64,000 bases of DNA from Actinomycetes bacterium (lineage in GTDB: Bacteria; Actinomycetota; Acidimicrobiia; Acidimicrobiales; GCA-2861595). Within the stretch, counting starts at the first letter, position 1. Each line of letters opens with the position of its first letter. Under the pieces are notes generated by a model that saw only the letters and a list, made by a program, of their open reading frames with translations, was not told where the DNA came from and ran no database searches. The position numbers were made by a program, and so were the translations under genes. The stretch is taken from positions 19,923 to 83,922 of the forward strand of contig JAHFUS010000006.1 in the NCBI GenBank assembly GCA_023264975.1, written 5' to 3'. Of this stretch, positions 22,345 to 31,217 are shown in pieces.

Positions 22345-22383
22345 ATGACTGCCCGTACCCGCTGCGTTCTCCTGCTTACGTAG
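22345..22383 (+). CDS. leuA leader peptide (Leu-Leu-Leu code)
   Basis: A 12-codon ORF from ATG 22345 to TAG reads MTARTRCVLLLT. Three successive leucine codons (CTC CTG CTT, 22369-22377), preceded by Val, stand just before the stop. A GAGG (22335-22338) precedes the ATG. The hairpin and terminator that follow, and the downstream leucine-pathway gene, make this a textbook leucine attenuator leader. Confidence 0.88.
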   Translation: MTARTRCVLLLT

Positions 22384-22444
22384 AGCGAGCCTCCCTCTCC
22401 GGGGCTCGCTTCGCCTCCTGCGCCTTCGGGCCAGGAGGTTTTTT
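22384..22444 (+). promoter_or_regulatory. leuA attenuator: stop-proximal hairpin and intrinsic terminator
   Basis: AGCGAGCC (22384-22391) pairs with GGCTCGCT (22403-22410) directly after the leader stop. Three bases on, CCTCCTG (22414-22420) pairs with CAGGAGG (22432-22438), with further pairing inside, followed by six T (22439-22444). The order and spacing match the ilvB and leuB leaders in this window. leuA starts 44 bp further on. Confidence 0.87.
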
Positions 22445-22487
22445 GTTTCCCCGATTCCAGCTGATCCACCGCCGAAAGGAACCTCCG

Positions 22488-24041
22488 ATGTCCGAGCGCC
22501 TGATCATCTTCGACACCACGTTGCGCGACGGCGAGCAGTCGCCCGGCATCTCCCTCGACGTGGCCGAGAAGCTAGAGATCGCCGAGCAGCTCGCGCGCCT
22601 CGGTGTCGACTACATCGAGGCCGGGTTCCCCGTCGCCAGCCAGGGGGACTTCGAGGCGGTGGAAGCCATCGCCAAGACGGTGCGGGGGCCGGTGATCGCG
22701 GGTCTGTCCCGCACCAACCTGGCCGACGTCGACCGCTGCTGGGACGCCGTGCGCCACGCCGACCGGTCGCGCATCCACGTGTTCGTCTCCACCAGCCCCA
22801 ACCACATGGAGCACATGCTGAAGATGACGCCGGCCCAGGTGCTGGCCGAGACGAGGTCCGGGGTGGCCCGGGCCCGAGAGCACACCGACGACGTGGAGTT
22901 CAGCCCCCAGGACGCCACCCGCACGCCGCTCGACTTCATGATGGAGGTGCTGCAGGCGGCGGTCGACGCCGGCGCCACCACGCTGAACATCCCCGACACC
23001 GTCGGCTACGGCATCCCGTGGGACTTCGGCGCCCTCATCCAGTACGTCCGCCGCAACATCGGTGGCGACTACATCACGTCCACCCACTGCCACAACGACC
23101 TGGGACTGGCCACCGCCAACTCCCTGGCCGGTGTGCAGGCCGGAGCCCGCCAGGTCGAGGTCTGCGTGAACGGGCTGGGGGAACGGGCCGGCAATGCCGC
23201 CCTGGAGGAGGTCGTCATGGCGGTGCGCATCCGCGCCGACCAGTTCCCCGGCATCGAAGTCGGCGTGCGCACCGAGGAGCTGGCCCGCACCAGCCGCCTG
23301 GTGAGCCGCCTCACCGGCTACCCGGTGCAGTTCAACAAGGCGGTCGTCGGCCGCAATGCCTTCGTGCACGAGTCGGGCATCCACCAACACGGTGTGCTGG
23401 CCAACTCGTCCACCTACGAGATCATCGACGCCTCGTCGGTGGGCCAGCAGGGCAGCCAGATCGTTCTGGGCAAGCACTCCGGCCGCCACGCCTTCAGCGA
23501 CACGCTGGAGAAGATGGGCCTGCACGTCCAGGGCGACGCCCTCAACGCCGCCTTCGCCCGCTTCAAGGAGCTCGCCGACCGCAAGGTGCAGCTCACCGAG
23601 GCCGACCTCGAGGCCATCGTGGCCGAGGAGATCGGCGGGGTGGGGGCCGAGCCGGCCTTCACCCTGGAGTCGCTGGAGGTCACCGGCGGCACGGTCGGCG
23701 TCCCCCGGGCCCGGGTCGTCCTCATCCGCGACGGCGAGAAGACCGAGGCGTCGGCCGACGGTGACGGCATGATCGACGCTGCCTGCCAGGCCATCAAGGC
23801 GGCTACCGGCATCGACGCCCGCCTCACCGACTTCAACGTGTCATCGGTGACCGGCGGCGTCGACGCCCTGGGCGACGTGATCGTCCAGCTCGACGCCGAC
23901 GGCGTGAAGGTGTCGGGCCGGGGCGTGTCCACCGACGTCGTGGAGGCCTCGGCCCGGGCCTTCCTCAACGCCACCAACAAGGTGGTGCGGGTGCGGGCCC
24001 GCACCGAGGCACGCGCCCGCATCGACGAGGTCACGCCGTAG
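22488..24041 (+). CDS. leuA: 2-isopropylmalate synthase
   Basis: Condenses 2-ketoisovalerate with acetyl-CoA, the committed step to leucine. 517 residues from ATG 22488, with AAAGGA 7 bases upstream. The HMGL-like TIM barrel shows [15 protein letters not shown] (Arg/Asp at about 9-12), the metal-binding [14 protein letters not shown] (about 203-216), and [32 protein letters not shown] follows in the linker. The C-terminal LeuA dimer domain (about 380-510) is the leucine feedback site in the family. This is the short LeuA type, unlike the roughly 600-640-residue form of many actinobacteria. It is transcribed alone behind its attenuator. Confidence 0.95.
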   Translation: MSERLIIFDTTLRDGEQSPGISLDVAEKLEIAEQLARLGVDYIEAGFPVASQGDFEAVEAIAKTVRGPVIAGLSRTNLADVDRCWDAVRHADRSRIHVFVSTSPNHMEHMLKMTPAQVLAETRSGVARAREHTDDVEFSPQDATRTPLDFMMEVLQAAVDAGATTLNIPDTVGYGIPWDFGALIQYVRRNIGGDYITSTHCHNDLGLATANSLAGVQAGARQVEVCVNGLGERAGNAALEEVVMAVRIRADQFPGIEVGVRTEELARTSRLVSRLTGYPVQFNKAVVGRNAFVHESGIHQHGVLANSSTYEIIDASSVGQQGSQIVLGKHSGRHAFSDTLEKMGLHVQGDALNAAFARFKELADRKVQLTEADLEAIVAEEIGGVGAEPAFTLESLEVTGGTVGVPRARVVLIRDGEKTEASADGDGMIDAACQAIKAATGIDARLTDFNVSSVTGGVDALGDVIVQLDADGVKVSGRGVSTDVVEASARAFLNATNKVVRVRARTEARARIDEVTP

Positions 24042-24043
24042 TT

Positions 24044-24085
24044 GGGGACGTGACGGCTGCCCACGCAAGGGCCGCCGCCGTCCCC
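24044..24085. terminator. Possible terminator hairpin between convergent leuA and 3D-domain gene
   Basis: GGGGACG (24044-24050) can pair with CGTCCCC (24079-24085), with additional GACGGC/GCCGCC-type pairing inside. It lies directly after the leuA stop and 20 bp before the stop of the opposing gene. There is no T tract; the assignment rests on position and symmetry. Confidence 0.4.
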
Positions 24086-24105
24086 GCTGCGTCCGGCGAG
24101 GTGCG

Positions 24106-25251
24106 CTAGCGGACGACGTACGCGGTGAGCTGCTGGACGCCGAAGTCCCGGCAGTAGGCGGTTGACGGGTTCCAGATGTCGAGGCGGCGACCCTTGATGG
24201 CGCCGCCGGTGTCCATGGCCCGCTTGACGCCGAGGCCGCCCACGAAGATCTCGGTGCCGAGAGGGACGGCCCGGGGGTCGACCGCCACGATGTCCTTGGC
24301 GACCGGTGCGCCACTGGCCGTGATGCCCTTGAGGGCGTAGCAGGTGACGCCGAAGTTGCCGATGGCCTCGCCACCGGTGGCGAGCCAGACACCGTCGCCC
24401 GACTGGGTGGCCTCGAGGGCTACCACAGGGGCGTTGGTGGCGCCGGGCAGGGCGGTTGACGGGGCGGGTGCGGAGCCGAACGCGGCCACGCTGCCGTCGT
24501 TGGCCGCCACCCAGTAGCCGGCGCCGTCGGCCGCGGTGGCGATGTCGACGAACGGGCCACGGCGGTCGACCGGCGACCCGGCGAACGCGGCGTCGCCGAA
24601 GGCGAAGACGCCGCCGTCACGGGCCAGGAGCCGGTAGCCATTGCCCGACGGGGTGGAAGAGATGCCCACGACGGGCCCGTTGAGGGCGGTGCCGCCGGCC
24701 GAGCCGAGGAACGTGGCGTCGCCGAAGGCGAAGACGCCACCGTCCTCGGCCGCCAGCCAGTAGCCCTTGCCGGTGGGCGTGGGGGCGATGCCGACGAGCG
24801 AGGCATTCAGGCGCAGGTCGCCGAGGGAGCCGGCGTAGGCGGCGTCGCCGAAGGCGAACACGCCCCCGTCGTGGCCGACCAGCCAGTACCCCAGCCCGGA
24901 GGCGGTGGCGGCGATGTCGACGATGGGCTGGCGCAGAGGAGCGGGGGCGGTGCCGTAGAACGCGGCGTCACCGAACGAGTACACACCGCCGTCAGACGCG
25001 GCGAGCCAGTACCCCTTGCCGGACGCGCTTCGGGCCATGCCGGTGACCGGACGACCGGCGGCGCCGCCGAAATTGGCGGCGGCGCCGAGGGTGACGACCT
25101 GGCCGGTGGCGTTGTCCACAGCCCGGACGGGGCCGTTGGACGCCATCGGGAAGGCGAGCAGACCTATCAGGCCGACGAAGCCCGTACGTCTGAGCTTGAC
25201 GAAACGTCGAGGCCGGATTCGGGAATGGAGACGGGAACAACGGACGGGCAC
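24106..25251 (-). CDS. Secreted protein with GYWLAxxDGGVFxFGDA repeats and C-terminal 3D domain
   Basis: GTG 25251 is the start: GGAAGG lies 9 bases upstream and it opens a signal peptide (RRTGFVGLIGLLAFPMASNG, then a cleavable region around PVRA). The mature protein has about five repeats of roughly 46 residues of the form SGxGYWLAAxDGGVFAFGDAAFxGS (about residues 60-270), probably a beta-propeller-like array. The C-terminal 3D domain (about 310-381) contains AVDPRAVPLGTEIFVGG, AMDTGGAIKGRRLDIW and the three-Asp pattern of MltA/Rpf-associated enzymes. In relatives that domain acts on peptidoglycan. The combination suggests a wall-remodelling exoenzyme, inferred from domains only. The 246 bp upstream hold no recognised gene. 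Confidence 0.85.
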   Translation of the reverse strand: MPVRCSRLHSRIRPRRFVKLRRTGFVGLIGLLAFPMASNGPVRAVDNATGQVVTLGAAANFGGAAGRPVTGMARSASGKGYWLAASDGGVYSFGDAAFYGTAPAPLRQPIVDIAATASGLGYWLVGHDGGVFAFGDAAYAGSLGDLRLNASLVGIAPTPTGKGYWLAAEDGGVFAFGDATFLGSAGGTALNGPVVGISSTPSGNGYRLLARDGGVFAFGDAAFAGSPVDRRGPFVDIATAADGAGYWVAANDGSVAAFGSAPAPSTALPGATNAPVVALEATQSGDGVWLATGGEAIGNFGVTCYALKGITASGAPVAKDIVAVDPRAVPLGTEIFVGGLGVKRAMDTGGAIKGRRLDIWNPSTAYCRDFGVQQLTAYVVR

Positions 25252-25497
25252 AGGGTGGTCCTTCCTTGTCAGCTCCGTCCGGCGCCCCACGCACGCGACA
25301 AAGGTGGTGGTGGGGTTGGGACGAGGCACCGGTGGGCCCTCCGCCGCGCGGTTCCGCCTGCGGCTGAGGGGGCACCTGGCACGTTCCGCCGCCAGGCACG
25401 CATGTGCTGTGTCGGAGATCACACTAGTGGAACTCGGTGACAAAGGGCCAAACCGGGCCGGTGGTCGCCGGCCCGTCCAGCCGGTAGACAGGGGCCC

Positions 25498-25770
25498 ATG
25501 GCCCCGCCCGAGCGTTCCCCCCAGGATCTGGATGTGGCTGAGGCGGAGCGGTTGCGCCGGCTCCATGTGCGGCTCCGGAAGGCGTCCCAGGATCTGGAAG
25601 GGTTCACGGTGCCCAGGCGGATGAAGGGCCGGTGGGACAATGCCCCTGTTCCCGACGAGGCCGTGAAGGCGACGGGCGCCGAGCTGGCGGCGGCCTACGG
25701 CGCCCTGTGGTCGGCCTACCGGGAGTTGCTCGGATGGACCGGCGCAGGTTCAGGCGACGAGGGGGACTGA
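25498..25770 (+). CDS. Small charged protein of unknown function
   Basis: 90 residues from ATG 25498. The composition is mostly helical and charged: an N-terminal segment DLDVAEAERLRRLHVRLRKASQDLEGF, then GRWDNAPVPDEAVKATGAEL, and a C-terminal AAAYGALWSAYRELLGW. Codon use is strongly GC-biased at third positions, as in neighbouring genes, which supports it being real. No membrane segment or Cys pair. No family recognised. It precedes the rhomboid protease gene on the same strand by 50 bp and could be co-transcribed. Confidence 0.55.
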   Translation: MAPPERSPQDLDVAEAERLRRLHVRLRKASQDLEGFTVPRRMKGRWDNAPVPDEAVKATGAELAAAYGALWSAYRELLGWTGAGSGDEGD

Positions 25771-25819
25771 TCTCCGCCGCTTGCCCGTGGTGGCGGCGGG
25801 ATCGGTGGCAGCATCGGGC

Positions 25820-26659
25820 ATGGCCTCGCAGACGTGTTACCGCCACACCGGCCGCGTCACGGGGTCCAGTTGCACGCGCTGCGGGCGCCCGATCTGCCCG
25901 GACTGCATGATCGAGGCACCCGTCGGCCACCACTGCCCCACGTGCGTGCACGAGGCCCGAGCGGATATGAGGCATGTCAAGAAGGTGGCGTTCGCCCGGG
26001 GGGGCGCCGGGATGGCGGTGCAGGGCGGCGTCGTCTGTGTGGTGCTGGTCGCCGTAAACGTCATCGTGTTCGTGGTGGGACTCCAGGACCGCACCATCGA
26101 GCTCAGGTTCGCCGACAACGCCCTTGCCATAGCCGGGCACGGCGAGTACTACCGGATGCTCACGTCCGCCTTCCTCCATAGCGGGCTGTTCCACATCGGC
26201 TTCAACATGGTGCTGCTCTACGTGTACGGGTCGCAGGTGGAGGCCACCCTCGGCATCCCGCGCTTCATCGCCCTGTACTTCGCGGCCGCGCTCGGCGGGT
26301 CGGCCTGCTCGCTGTGGTTCACGCCCGTTGCGGCGTTCTCCCTGGGGGCGTCGGGCGCCGTGTTCGGTGTCTTCGGCGCCTTCTTCGTCATCGCCCGCAG
26401 CAAGGGCCAGGACACGTCGCAGATCGTCGGCCTGATTGTGATCAACCTGCTGCTCGGCGCGGTGATACCGCGGGTCGACAACTCCGCCCACATCGGTGGT
26501 CTGATCACCGGCGCCGCCATCGGTGCCCTCTACGAGTGGGCTCGGCGCCGGCGGGGGGTGGGCGGCGTGGCCCTCCAGGTCGCGGGTGTGGCGGCCATCG
26601 CCGCCGTGATCGCGGTGGCGACGGTGGTTCGCATCGAGAACCTCCGGGCCGGGTTCTGA
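25820..26659 (+). CDS. Rhomboid-family intramembrane serine protease with N-terminal zinc-binding motif
   Basis: Cleaves transmembrane substrates inside the membrane. From ATG 25820 the product is 279 residues. The cytosolic N-terminus has a B-box-like double CxxC pattern (CYRH, CTRCGRPICPDCMIEAPVGHHCPTC, split here by length) that should bind zinc. Six or so membrane helices follow, with HIGFNMVLLYVYG, the catalytic Ser in LGASGAVFGVFGAF, and the catalytic His in DNSAHIGGLITGA. Both dyad residues are present, so it should be active. A TTG at 25781 would add 13 residues but is less likely. Natural substrates are unknown. Confidence 0.9.
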   Translation: MASQTCYRHTGRVTGSSCTRCGRPICPDCMIEAPVGHHCPTCVHEARADMRHVKKVAFARGGAGMAVQGGVVCVVLVAVNVIVFVVGLQDRTIELRFADNALAIAGHGEYYRMLTSAFLHSGLFHIGFNMVLLYVYGSQVEATLGIPRFIALYFAAALGGSACSLWFTPVAAFSLGASGAVFGVFGAFFVIARSKGQDTSQIVGLIVINLLLGAVIPRVDNSAHIGGLITGAAIGALYEWARRRRGVGGVALQVAGVAAIAAVIAVATVVRIENLRAGF

Positions 26660-26672
26660 CGGGCCGGTCGGG

Positions 26673-27650
26673 TCAGCCCGCTTCCGCCTGGCGGAAGGTG
26701 CGGCGGTAGGCCTGGGGTGACGTGGCGACGGCGCGCCGGAAATAGGTGCGAAGGTTGGCGGCGGTGCCCATGCCGCAGCGGTAGGCGACCAGCTCGATCG
26801 AGTCGTCGGTGGTCTCGAGGAGGCGCGAGGCGAGCAGCACCCTCTGGCTGAGCAGCCACTGGTGCGGCGTGGTGCCGGTGACGGCGCGGAAGCGGCGGGC
26901 GAAGTGGCGGGGGCTCATGTGCGCGCGCTCAGCCAGGTCGTCGACGCCGAGCGGCTGGTCGAGATGCTCGAGCATCCAACCGAGGGTCGTGCCGAGCGGA
27001 TCGTCGCCGGCGCTGGGGGCGACCGGCGCCTCGACGAACTGGGCCTGGCCGCCGTCGCGGTGGGCCGGCACCACCATGCGCCGGGCGACGGCGTTGGCCA
27101 CCTCGGCGCCATGGTCGAGCCGAACGATGTGCAGGCACAGGTCGATGCCGGCCGCCGTGCCAGCGGACGTCATGACGTCTCCCTCGTCCACGTAGAGCAC
27201 CTTCGGGTCGACCTCGATCTCGGGGTGCCGCTTGGCCAGCAGGTCGGCGTACATCCAGTGCGTCGTCGCCCGCCGCCCATCGAGCAGGCCGGTGGCGGCC
27301 AGGACGAATGCGCCCGAGCACACCGACACGAGACGGGCGCCTCGCTTGTGGGCGGTGCGCAGCGCCTCGATGAGGTCGGCCGGCACTTCCATGTCGCCGC
27401 GGGCACCCCAGGCCGGGATGATGACCGTGTCGGCCCGCCGCACCTCCTCCAACCCGTACGGCGTGTCGATGGTGAAGCCCACGGACGAGCGGGTCGGCCC
27501 GGGCGTGGAGGCGCACACGAGGAACCGGTACCAGGGGTCGATCAGCTCCGACCGGTCGATGCCGAAGACCTCGCATCCAACGGCCAGTTCGAACGGTGCG
27601 ACACCGTCGGCGATGACGGCGGCGACGGTGTGGCGGCGGCGTCGGGCCAT
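26673..27650 (-). CDS. GlxA-type transcriptional regulator (DJ-1/PfpI domain plus AraC HTH)
   Basis: 325 residues. The N-terminal DJ-1/PfpI-like domain (about 8-190) includes ADGVAPFELAVGCEVFG and the nucleophile-elbow SVCSGAFVLAATGLLDGRRATTHW. The cysteine sits in VCSG, but in this regulator group it usually binds a ligand rather than catalyses. The C-terminal AraC/XylS pair of helix-turn-helices (about 220-318) shows LDQPLGVDDLAERAHMSPRHF, TGTTPHQWLLSQRVLLASRLL and GMGTAANLRTYFRRAVATSP. Ligand and targets cannot be told from context; the gene stands between the convergent rhomboid gene and an unrelated locus. Confidence 0.9.
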   Translation of the reverse strand: MARRRRHTVAAVIADGVAPFELAVGCEVFGIDRSELIDPWYRFLVCASTPGPTRSSVGFTIDTPYGLEEVRRADTVIIPAWGARGDMEVPADLIEALRTAHKRGARLVSVCSGAFVLAATGLLDGRRATTHWMYADLLAKRHPEIEVDPKVLYVDEGDVMTSAGTAAGIDLCLHIVRLDHGAEVANAVARRMVVPAHRDGGQAQFVEAPVAPSAGDDPLGTTLGWMLEHLDQPLGVDDLAERAHMSPRHFARRFRAVTGTTPHQWLLSQRVLLASRLLETTDDSIELVAYRCGMGTAANLRTYFRRAVATSPQAYRRTFRQAEAG

Positions 27651-27720
27651 GGCAGGATTCTAGCGAAAGTTGTCGTTCCTGCCAATGGTCATAGCCGCGG
27701 GAAGGCGGGACGATCGGGAC

Positions 27721-28283
27721 ATGGATGCTCCCCAGCTCACCCGGGTCGACGGTGTCGAGGTCGACTGTGTCGAGGTCGACGGTATCGAGGTCGACGGTAT
27801 CGAGGTCGACGGTATCGAGGTCGACGGTATCGAGGTCGACGGTATCGAGGTCGACGGTATCGAGGTCGACGGTAAGTTCCCCGGCAGCCTCCGTGCGGCC
27901 GCTACCGGGGACCACACCGACGCGGCCGCCGTGGCCCGGAGGGAGGCGTGGCAGCTGCCGGTGCTGCGGCAAGGCCGCCTCAGCCGCAGTCTGCCGGAGA
28001 CGTGGGAGGGCGTCCACCTCCGCCTCCGAGCCGCCCTGTGGGAGGTGGCCGCCAGCGCTGACGTCCCGTGCCGCCAGGCGCCTCCGTCGATGCGGTGGCC
28101 CGGCTCCTCGTCGGCTACGGCGCCATCATCCCGCCGGCCGGCGACGGCGTCCGGGCGCTTGCTGCCATCGCCGAGGCGGGCTGCTCAGGTCGCGAGACCA
28201 GCGGCGGCCCGGATGTGGCCGAAGCCGCCCGCCTCGGCGAACGCCTGTCCGGCTACCTCGCATTGCGGGCCCGCTTCGGTTGA
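27721..28283 (+). pseudogene. Frameshifted gene with N-terminal VDGIE pentapeptide repeats
   Basis: An ATG ORF begins at 27721 (MDAPQLTRVDGVEVD...), reads eight VDG(I/V/C)E-type pentapeptides encoded by the tandem repeat, and continues with strong GC3 bias to about 28065 (...LRAALWEVAASADV). From about 28068 the coding signature moves to another frame (PPGASVDAVARLLVGYGAIIPPAG ... ARFG) ending at 28283. The first frame runs on without sense. This looks like one about 187-residue gene with a single-base shift near 28065, or a sequencing error there. Function not recognised. Its 3' end overlaps the antisense gene at 28185-29063 by about 100 bp. Confidence 0.45.
27751..27870 (+). repeat. 15-bp tandem repeat, eight units
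   Basis: Unit GGTATCGAGGTCGAC. Two variant units (27751-27780, GGTGTCG.. and TGTGTCG..) are followed by six identical ones (27781-27870). A period of 15 keeps the reading frame and encodes repeated Val-Asp-Gly-Ile-Glu. Each unit contains the palindrome GTCGAC. Identity of the six units implies recent slippage expansion. Confidence 0.95.
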
Positions 28284-29063
28284 GGCGCCTGCGACCGGGA
28301 ACTGCCCGACGTCGACCCGAGACTTGCGACGCGAGGCTCGGTTGACCGTGGCGTCATCCGCGAGCGGCGGGACCGTGCGGGGCTCGACGTCGACCGGCTC
28401 GAGGCGACTCTGGCGGGCGCGCTCCTCGGCCTGTCGCAGTTCCCGGCGGTGGTGCTCGGCGGCGGCCCGCGCCTCGGCCTCGGGGCCGACCAACGGATCG
28501 GCGGCCAGGGCCAGGAGCTTGGTGTGCCAACGCTCGCCGAGGGCGCCGCCAACTGTCGAGCCGGTGAGCATGGCGACCAACGAACCGATACCGGCGACGG
28601 TGCCGAGGTCGCCCCATTCGGCACTCGACGTCGGGACGCCGACGCTGCGGAGGTTGCGCAGGATCTCGTCGCCGTCGGTGAACACGTTCACCAGGCCGGC
28701 CACGCCGGCGGCCACGACGACGCCGAAGACGAACACCATCAGCCCGTTGGTGGCGCCGGCCCGGCGGGCCATGCGCCCGGCCACGTAGCCGCCGAAGAGG
28801 TAGCAGAGGAGCAGGACGCCGGCGATGATCGCACCGCCGGCTGCGCCGAGAGTGCGCCACTCGTTCGTGCTCAGGTCCGTGTCGAACCCGACCGCTTCCG
28901 CTACGGCGCCGGTGATGGCGAGCAGCACGGTAAACGCCCCGTACGCCACCAGGGTGCCGGCCAGCACGCTGGCCAGCGAGACCCGCCCGAGGCCGGCATG
29001 CTGGGCCAGGACCGCCCGGTCGCTGCGGGTCTCCACGGCAAGCGCCCTTGTCGCTCGTGCCAT
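28185..29063 (-). CDS. Polytopic membrane protein of unknown function
   Basis: 292 residues from ATG 29063, preceded by AGGAGGC. Four hydrophobic segments can be seen (about residues 22-48, 65-95, 105-125 and 150-170). They include SVLAGTLVAYGAFTVLLAI, GGAIIAGVLLLCYLFGGYVA and TNGLMVFVFGVVVAAGVAGLV, a pattern found in TIGR04086/DUF-type actinobacterial membrane proteins. The C-terminal third is charged and cytoplasmic (RAAAEHHRRELRQAEERAR). The last 30 or so residues overlap the opposing gene remnant, so the true C-terminus is less certain. Not tied to any pathway by context, although leuCD lies on the same strand 112 bp upstream. Confidence 0.75.
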   Translation of the reverse strand: MARATRALAVETRSDRAVLAQHAGLGRVSLASVLAGTLVAYGAFTVLLAITGAVAEAVGFDTDLSTNEWRTLGAAGGAIIAGVLLLCYLFGGYVAGRMARRAGATNGLMVFVFGVVVAAGVAGLVNVFTDGDEILRNLRSVGVPTSSAEWGDLGTVAGIGSLVAMLTGSTVGGALGERWHTKLLALAADPLVGPEAEARAAAEHHRRELRQAEERARQSRLEPVDVEPRTVPPLADDATVNRASRRKSRVDVGQFPVAGASTEAGPQCEVAGQAFAEAGGFGHIRAAAGLAT

Positions 29064-29174
29064 GTCTGCCTCCTCGACGAGAGTCCGGTGATGGAACTGT
29101 CCCCGCCGGGCGGCGTCGGGAAACCGGAAGGAGCGTCTCCGCGCCGGCCTCCGCGGCACGGAGGGGATGACTGC

Positions 29175-29780
29175 CTATCCGCCCACGGGCGAGGTGGTCG
29201 GCAGCCAGCGAGGACGTGTGGACTCATACCCGGTGATGTCGGGCTCGTGGCGCAGGCTCAGTCCGATGTCGTCGAGCCCTTCGAGGAGGCGCCACCGTGT
29301 GAAGTCGTCGAGCGGGAAGGGCGCCTCGATGCCGGCGGCGGGCGCCCGCACGACGCGGGCCTCCACGTCCACTGTCACCTCGATGGTGGGGTCGGCCTCC
29401 ACCGCCGCCAGCAGGGCCGCCGCCGTCTCGACGTCCAGCTGGGCCGGCACCAGGCCGGCTTTCGTGCAGTTGGAGCGGAAGATGTCGGCGAAGCGGGGTG
29501 ACACCACGGCCCGGAAGCCGTAGTCGGTCAGCGCCCACACGGCGTGCTCGCGCGATGAGCCCGTGCCGAAGTTGGTGCCGGCCACCAGCACGCTGGCGCC
29601 GGCGTACTGCGGCTGGTTCAGGACGAACGACGGGTCCTTGCGCCACGCCGAGAACAGGCCGGCGGCGAAACCTGTGCGCTCCACCCGCTTCAGCCATTCG
29701 GCCGGGATGATCTGGTCGGTGTCGACGTCGGACCGGTCGAGGGGAACGGCGGTGCCGGTGATGGAACGGATGGGGTCCAT
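29175..29780 (-). CDS. leuD: 3-isopropylmalate dehydratase, small subunit
   Basis: Swivel-domain subunit (201 residues) that, with LeuC, isomerises 2-isopropylmalate to 3-isopropylmalate. Diagnostic motifs are GTAVPLDRSDVDTDQIIPAEWLK near the N-terminus (split here by length), TNFGTGSSREHAVWAL (about 65-80) and FRSNCTKAGLVPAQL (about 100-114). ATG 29780 lies one base after the leuC stop, so the two are tightly coupled. The same enzyme can act on citramalate, relevant because cimA is present. Confidence 0.96.
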   Translation of the reverse strand: MDPIRSITGTAVPLDRSDVDTDQIIPAEWLKRVERTGFAAGLFSAWRKDPSFVLNQPQYAGASVLVAGTNFGTGSSREHAVWALTDYGFRAVVSPRFADIFRSNCTKAGLVPAQLDVETAAALLAAVEADPTIEVTVDVEARVVRAPAAGIEAPFPLDDFTRWRLLEGLDDIGLSLRHEPDITGYESTRPRWLPTTSPVGG

Positions 29781-29781
29781 G

Positions 29782-31191
29782 TCAGTTCAGCTCCTGAGGC
29801 GTGGCGAAGTGGCCGGCCACCGCGGTGGCGGCGGCGACGGCGGGGGACACGAGATGGGTGCGGCCTCCGGGGCCCTGGCGACCCTCGAAGTTGCGGTTCG
29901 ACGTGGATGCGCACCGCTCGCCGGGCGCCAGCTTGTCGGGGTTCATGGCCAGGCACATGGAGCAACCGGCTTCCCTCCATTCGAAGCCGGCCGCACGGAA
30001 GATGCGGTCGAGACCCTCGGCTTCCGCCTCCGTCTTCACCAGCGCCGAGCCGGGGACGACCAGGGCGCGCACACCGTCGCGCACGTGGTGGCCGTCGAGC
30101 ACGGCCGCCGCGGCCCGAAGGTCCTCGATGCGGGCGTTGGTGCACGAGCCGATGAACACGGTGTCGACCGCGATGTCACGCACGGCGATGCCGGCGGCCA
30201 GGCCCTGGTAGGCGAGGGCACGTCGGGCCGCGTCGCGCTCGGCCGGGTCCGCTATGGCCTCGGGGTCAGGCACGTTGCCGTCGATAGGCGCGACCTGCGA
30301 CGGGTTGGTGCCCCATGACACGTGGGGCACGAGGGTGGTGGCATTGAGCTCCACCCCCTTGTCGAACGAGGCGTCGTCGTCGGTGGCCAGTGAGCGCCAC
30401 ACGTCGAGTGCCTCCTCCCACGCCTTGCCTTTCGGCGCGTGGGCCCGCCCTTCCAGGTAGGCGAAGGTGGTGTCGTCGGGCGCCACCAGGCCGGCCCGGG
30501 CGCCGCCCTCGATGCTCATGTTGCACACCGTCATGCGACCCTCCATCGACAACGAGCGGATGGCCGATCCCCGGTACTCGATGACCGAGCCCATGCCGCC
30601 GCCGGTGCCGATTCGGCCGATGACGGCGAGGATCATGTCCTTCGCTGTGACGCCCGGCGGGAGCTCGCCGTCGACCGTGACCGACATCGTGCCTGGCCGG
30701 CGTTGGGGCAGTGTCTGGGTGGCGAGCACGTGCTCGACCTCGCTGGTGCCGATGCCGATGGCCAGCGCCCCGACGGCCCCGTGGGTCGACGTGTGACTGT
30801 CGCCGCACACGATCGTCATCCCCGGCTGGGTGAGGCCCAGCTCGGGGCCGATGACGTGGACGATGCCCTGGTTGCGGTGCCCCATCGGGTAGAGCGGGAT
30901 GCCGAACTCGTCGCAGTTGGCGCCCAGCACCTCCATCTGCTTCTTGGAGATCGGGTCGTCGACGACCATGGCGCCGCCGGCGTCGAGGGTGGTGGGGACG
31001 TTGTGGTCCATCGTTGCCAGGGTGAGGTCGGGCCGGCGCACCGGGCGCCGGGCCATGCGCAACCCGTCGAAGGCCTGCGGGGACGTGACCTCGTGCACGA
31101 GATGGAGGTCGATGTAGAGCAGGTCGGGCTCACCCTCGGCCGACCGCACCACATGGCGGTCCCACACCTTCTCGCTCAGCGTCCGTCCCAT
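29782..31191 (-). CDS. leuC: 3-isopropylmalate dehydratase, large subunit
   Basis: Aconitase-family catalytic subunit (469 residues) carrying a [4Fe-4S] cluster. Cluster cysteines are in [16 protein letters not shown] (about 347) and [15 protein letters not shown] (about 407 and 410). Other family motifs are [20 protein letters not shown] (about 130-149) and [19 protein letters not shown]. It is divergent from the IclR-type gene at 31246 across 54 bp holding a palindromic operator-like site. Unlike the other Ile/Leu/Val operons here, it has no leader peptide. Confidence 0.97.
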   Translation of the reverse strand: MGRTLSEKVWDRHVVRSAEGEPDLLYIDLHLVHEVTSPQAFDGLRMARRPVRRPDLTLATMDHNVPTTLDAGGAMVVDDPISKKQMEVLGANCDEFGIPLYPMGHRNQGIVHVIGPELGLTQPGMTIVCGDSHTSTHGAVGALAIGIGTSEVEHVLATQTLPQRRPGTMSVTVDGELPPGVTAKDMILAVIGRIGTGGGMGSVIEYRGSAIRSLSMEGRMTVCNMSIEGGARAGLVAPDDTTFAYLEGRAHAPKGKAWEEALDVWRSLATDDDASFDKGVELNATTLVPHVSWGTNPSQVAPIDGNVPDPEAIADPAERDAARRALAYQGLAAGIAVRDIAVDTVFIGSCTNARIEDLRAAAAVLDGHHVRDGVRALVVPGSALVKTEAEAEGLDRIFRAAGFEWREAGCSMCLAMNPDKLAPGERCASTSNRNFEGRQGPGGRTHLVSPAVAAATAVAGHFATPQELN

Positions 31192-31217
31192 CTGCGCTCC
31201 TCTGCTACTTGCCCGTC

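Noticed and set aside
25252-25497. Cyclic-di-AMP riboswitch ahead of the 3D-domain gene
   Set aside because: Such genes often carry one and the region is GC-rich with hairpins, but the conserved motifs of that riboswitch could not be matched by eye.
27751-27870. Tandem repeat resembling a cloning-vector polylinker (XhoI-SalI-ClaI order) or a CRISPR array
   Set aside because: A 19-base overlap with a common polylinker exists, but it recurs as eight in-frame 15-bp units, which no polylinker does. There are no spacers, so it is not CRISPR.
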